64,000 nt of DNA, taken from assembly GCA_004802705.1 (NCBI GenBank), contig SGPL01000085.1, forward strand, positions 1-64,000, read 5' to 3'. Shown piece after piece: positions 61,774 to 64,000 of this stretch (its first letter is position 1; every line of letters starts with the position of its first letter). The notes under the pieces are model-generated. The model had not been told where the DNA came from. It made no database searches and saw only the letters and a program-made list of their open reading frames with translations. The position numbers and the translations under genes are program-made. The DNA comes from Bondarzewia mesenterica. Lineage: Eukaryota; Basidiomycota; Agaricomycetes; Russulales; Bondarzewiaceae.

Positions 61774-62070
61774 TTATTTTTGTTAGAAATCAAATTATAT
61801 ACCATATTTTTTCGACTTAAAACATTTTTTGACTTGGGTGTCCAAATGGGATGAATAGATATCTGCTGCAGGTGCACTCAACAGATTTTAGCTGTGACCT
61901 TCTAACTAGATATTTAAACTCTTCTCATCAGTAGCTTGCTGATGGTATGAGTTATGTCACATATTTATAGATGAAAACTGTCCAAAAAGTGAAAAAATAT
62001 TCACTCTATTGGACAAGTCAAAAAAAAATGTCTAAGTCAAAAAATGTTATATAGTATGTAGATTGGTTTC

Positions 62071-62151
62071 TACCATTTGGCTGAATGGTTAATAACACTC
62101 AGTATACTTCCGGTTTGTTAAGGTCTTGGGTTCAAATCTCTCAAGTGGCAA
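62071..62151 (+). repeat. tRNA-derived segment, right arm
   Basis: Second, inverted copy of the tRNA-like segment: TTTGGCTGAATGGTTAATAA, then GGGTTCAAATC. Its anticodon-arm region differs from the left copy, showing independent decay. Confidence 0.5.
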
Positions 62152-62353
62152 ATATTGCANTGTTAGTTTTTTCTGGCTTNGTTTCTTATTAGTTAATTAC
62201 TGGCTATGTAATTAGTGGTTAATTAGCTGCCNTTTAGTAAATTTGTAAGGTCTACCAGTNCAACAAGGTGTAAATAAGCCAAAAAAATTGTGCCAAAGTG
62301 GTGTAAGTGTACAAAGTCTATATAAGTGAGAAAAGTTACGTGTAGATTTCCTG

Positions 62354-64000
62354 ATGCTGCTCCCCCTATGCAGTATGGCCAGCCTAGTGGACAGTCATCG
62401 CAGAAGAGATACGACTGGACGAAAGGGAGAATGGAGGACGACATTGACCACGACGTTCCTCAGAAATGCAAGCGTGATGACGACGGAGATAGTGAAGGGC
62501 AAGGTTCTCAATCTACAGTTGTTTGACAGTGTTTTTAGCATCCGCTCCTGTATTTTTAGCATCCTTACGAATGCCAGTTCTTTCAATCCTGCAACGTCAC
62601 TATGCCGCGCACATCATCTCCCGCCACTATTCAGCCTCATCCTCATTCGCAGAATGCAGAGTCCTCCTCTCAACAACATCGTACCCGCACTGCTCGCCTG
62701 CAAGCTGCTCAGACATGGTGGGCCAAATTGGTCTATAGACCACCTCTGCCTCCGCCACCCTTCACATGGAACCGCCATTATCCTCATTGTCATGCTTTGC
62801 TGTTGTCTTCTGAACTGGATGACAAAATGTTGCAGTTCTGGCCGTCGGATGCTTGACCGTCTTCCCCCCTGGCCTCCTCAGTTCTCTGCTTTGCTTCGAC
62901 AACCTGCATTAGCGAGAAACTTTGTTGACCAGTGCCGTTCTATTAACAATTTCTTTTCATTCGCTGGCATTGCCGTTACTGGTGGTTTCACACAATTCCC
63001 ACCACGATCGGGACCTCCTGCAGTTACCATCATGGGCCATACATATCACATCGTTCGTGATGCCGAGATGCCCTCACATTCAATTCATTGGTTTCTCTAC
63101 GACGAAAATGCGCATACGGCTGCTGCTGGCAATTTCGGTATACATGCGACAATCATGCAAGCTGTACATGACGTCCTCACCCGTTTCAATCCATACGTTC
63201 ATTCTTTGCGGGCTACGCACCCGTCTCCTGCATCTCCTGCTGTGCGTGACATTGAGCTTCGTGAGCACACTGTCACTGGAGAATTTGCTGCAGTACTGCA
63301 TGCTGCAAATACGACGACCCTCTCCCCCCGTTTAATTATCATTCGAGGAAAACGACAGACGACCGGCCATATCTTGGACATTCTCACGCGCCACTATGAG
63401 CTTTTACATTACGTTCTTCTCTTTCCTCATGGCGACGTCGGCTGAGGACTGTCTCCATTATCTGCATCTTCCAATCTCTCTCAGATACAGTGGTATCGTT
63501 CTCGTCTGTTTCGCGATGATGACAACCGTTTCTCGACCCTTGGCCGTTTGACATATGAATACCTCGTTGACATGTTCTCCCGTGTTGAAGAAGAACGGTT
63601 GGCATACATCACGAGAGAGTGCCGTCATCAGGCACATGTCGAGAGCGCACGCTCGGACTCACCGGATGATACTCTTGACAGTGATCTATCATTACCTGCC
63701 AGTTTCCTTGGGTCTTGTGCATGGGCCTCTGAAGAGACCGCTGATAGCATGGCTCTCGGCAGATCGTACGGAAAGCCTTCTTTTTTCTGCACGATGACTT
63801 TCAATCCTAACTGGCCAGAGGTGCGATCCCGCCTCACGTACGGACAATCTGCCTCCGACATTCCGTTTATTATCGCTCGCGTTTTTAAAGTGCGCCTCGA
63901 CAGTGTTCTTCACATCTTGCGTACGTGTTTCAGGAAGAAACTGTATCTCATCAAGATAGTGGAATTCCAGCGTCGTGGCTTTCCACATGCTCATATTGTA
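62354..64000 (+). mobile_element. Helitron, N-terminal Rep/helicase-like part, truncated by window end
   Basis: Coding-like frame with blocks of the Helitron-like N-terminal domain: KCCSSGRRMLDRLPPWPPQF, NFVDQCRSINNFFSFAGIAV, HSIHWFLYDENAHTAAAGNF, HDVLTRFNPYVHSLRATHPS, HYVLLFPHGDVG, QWYRSRLFRDDDNRFSTLGR, FFCTMTFNPNWPEVRSRL, and FQRRGFPHAHIV at the very end, whose PHAHI is the HUH nuclease motif of rolling-circle transposases. The catalytic Tyr residues and the PIF1-type helicase would lie beyond 64000. Within the sequence HGDVG*GL a TGA (63443-63445) stands where this family usually has Trp, so the copy is probably inactive. Upstream of about 62800 the frame is unclear. Confidence 0.82.

Larger units (their letters stand above)
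61411..62356. mobile_element. foldback element, about 950 bp
   Basis: The outermost bases CATCAGGAAATCTACATGTA at 61411 recur inverted at 62337-62356 (..GTGTAGATTTCCTGATG). Going inward, the arms match imperfectly over most of their length: CAGCTAATTAACCACTAATT at about 61600 against its complement near 62220, then a tRNA-like segment in each arm (61679-61773 and 62071-62151), then GACTTAAAACATTTTTTGAC against its complement near 62030. Four N calls (62160, 62180, 62232, 62260) sit in the right arm, as expected if the two arms confused assembly. AT-rich, non-coding. No transposase inside. Confidence 0.75.

Overview
This is eukaryotic, almost certainly basidiomycete (Agaricomycete) nuclear DNA. 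Genes are broken by many introns of about 45-65 nt with GTRNGT..AG borders. The gene set is fungal: bifunctional mitochondrial ARG5,6, calcineurin A with its C-terminal regulatory segments, eIF2B-alpha/GCN3, a CTK2/cyclin-K type cyclin, F-box proteins and small secreted hydrophobic proteins with Kex2-type KR sites. Exon structures were worked out by hand from reading-frame continuity, splice signals and remembered family consensus motifs. No alignment was run. CDS coordinates give the outer limits (start to stop, introns included).

Layout. 0-1.5 kb: repeat DNA with a long inverted repeat. 1.5-5.3 kb: ABHD3/YheT-type hydrolase (+), RWD protein GIR2/RWDD1 (-), mitochondrial ribosomal protein bS21m (+). 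5.4-9.5 kb: one long unrecognised multi-exon gene (+). 9.6-11.05 kb: cyclin (-). 11.05-13.96 kb: no confident gene. 13.96-15.5 kb: eIF2B-alpha (-). 17.1-17.7 kb: intronless hypothetical gene (+). 18.4-20.4 kb: methionine aminopeptidase 1 (+), whose coding sequence seems to need a 2-nt micro-exon. 23-26.1 kb: F-box/LRR-like protein (+). 27.3-31.1 kb: two paralogous small secreted proteins (-). 33.8-35.5 kb: disordered protein (+). 36.6-38.2 kb: F-box protein (-) in a block of scattered N calls. 39.3-44.1 kb: very large RING-H2 protein (-). 44.5-45.5 kb: tail-anchored-type membrane protein (-). 46.2-49.2 kb: ARG5,6 (+). 50.1-52.6 kb: calcineurin A (+). 55.3-58.7 kb: two more secreted-protein paralogs (-) around a small hairpin MITE. 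58.96-59.8 kb: membrane protein (-). 59.9-64 kb: broken BEM46-type hydrolase, then a foldback element carrying two inverted tRNA-like copies, then the 5' part of a Helitron that runs off the window.

The window mixes housekeeping genes of translation, arginine synthesis and Ca2+ signalling with lineage-specific families (F-box, small secreted proteins) and a mobile-element-rich right end. I see no operon or gene-cluster logic linking the housekeeping genes. The most interesting items are the MetAP1 micro-exon, the four-member secreted family with similar promoters, and the 59.9-64 kb nest of pseudogene, foldback and Helitron.
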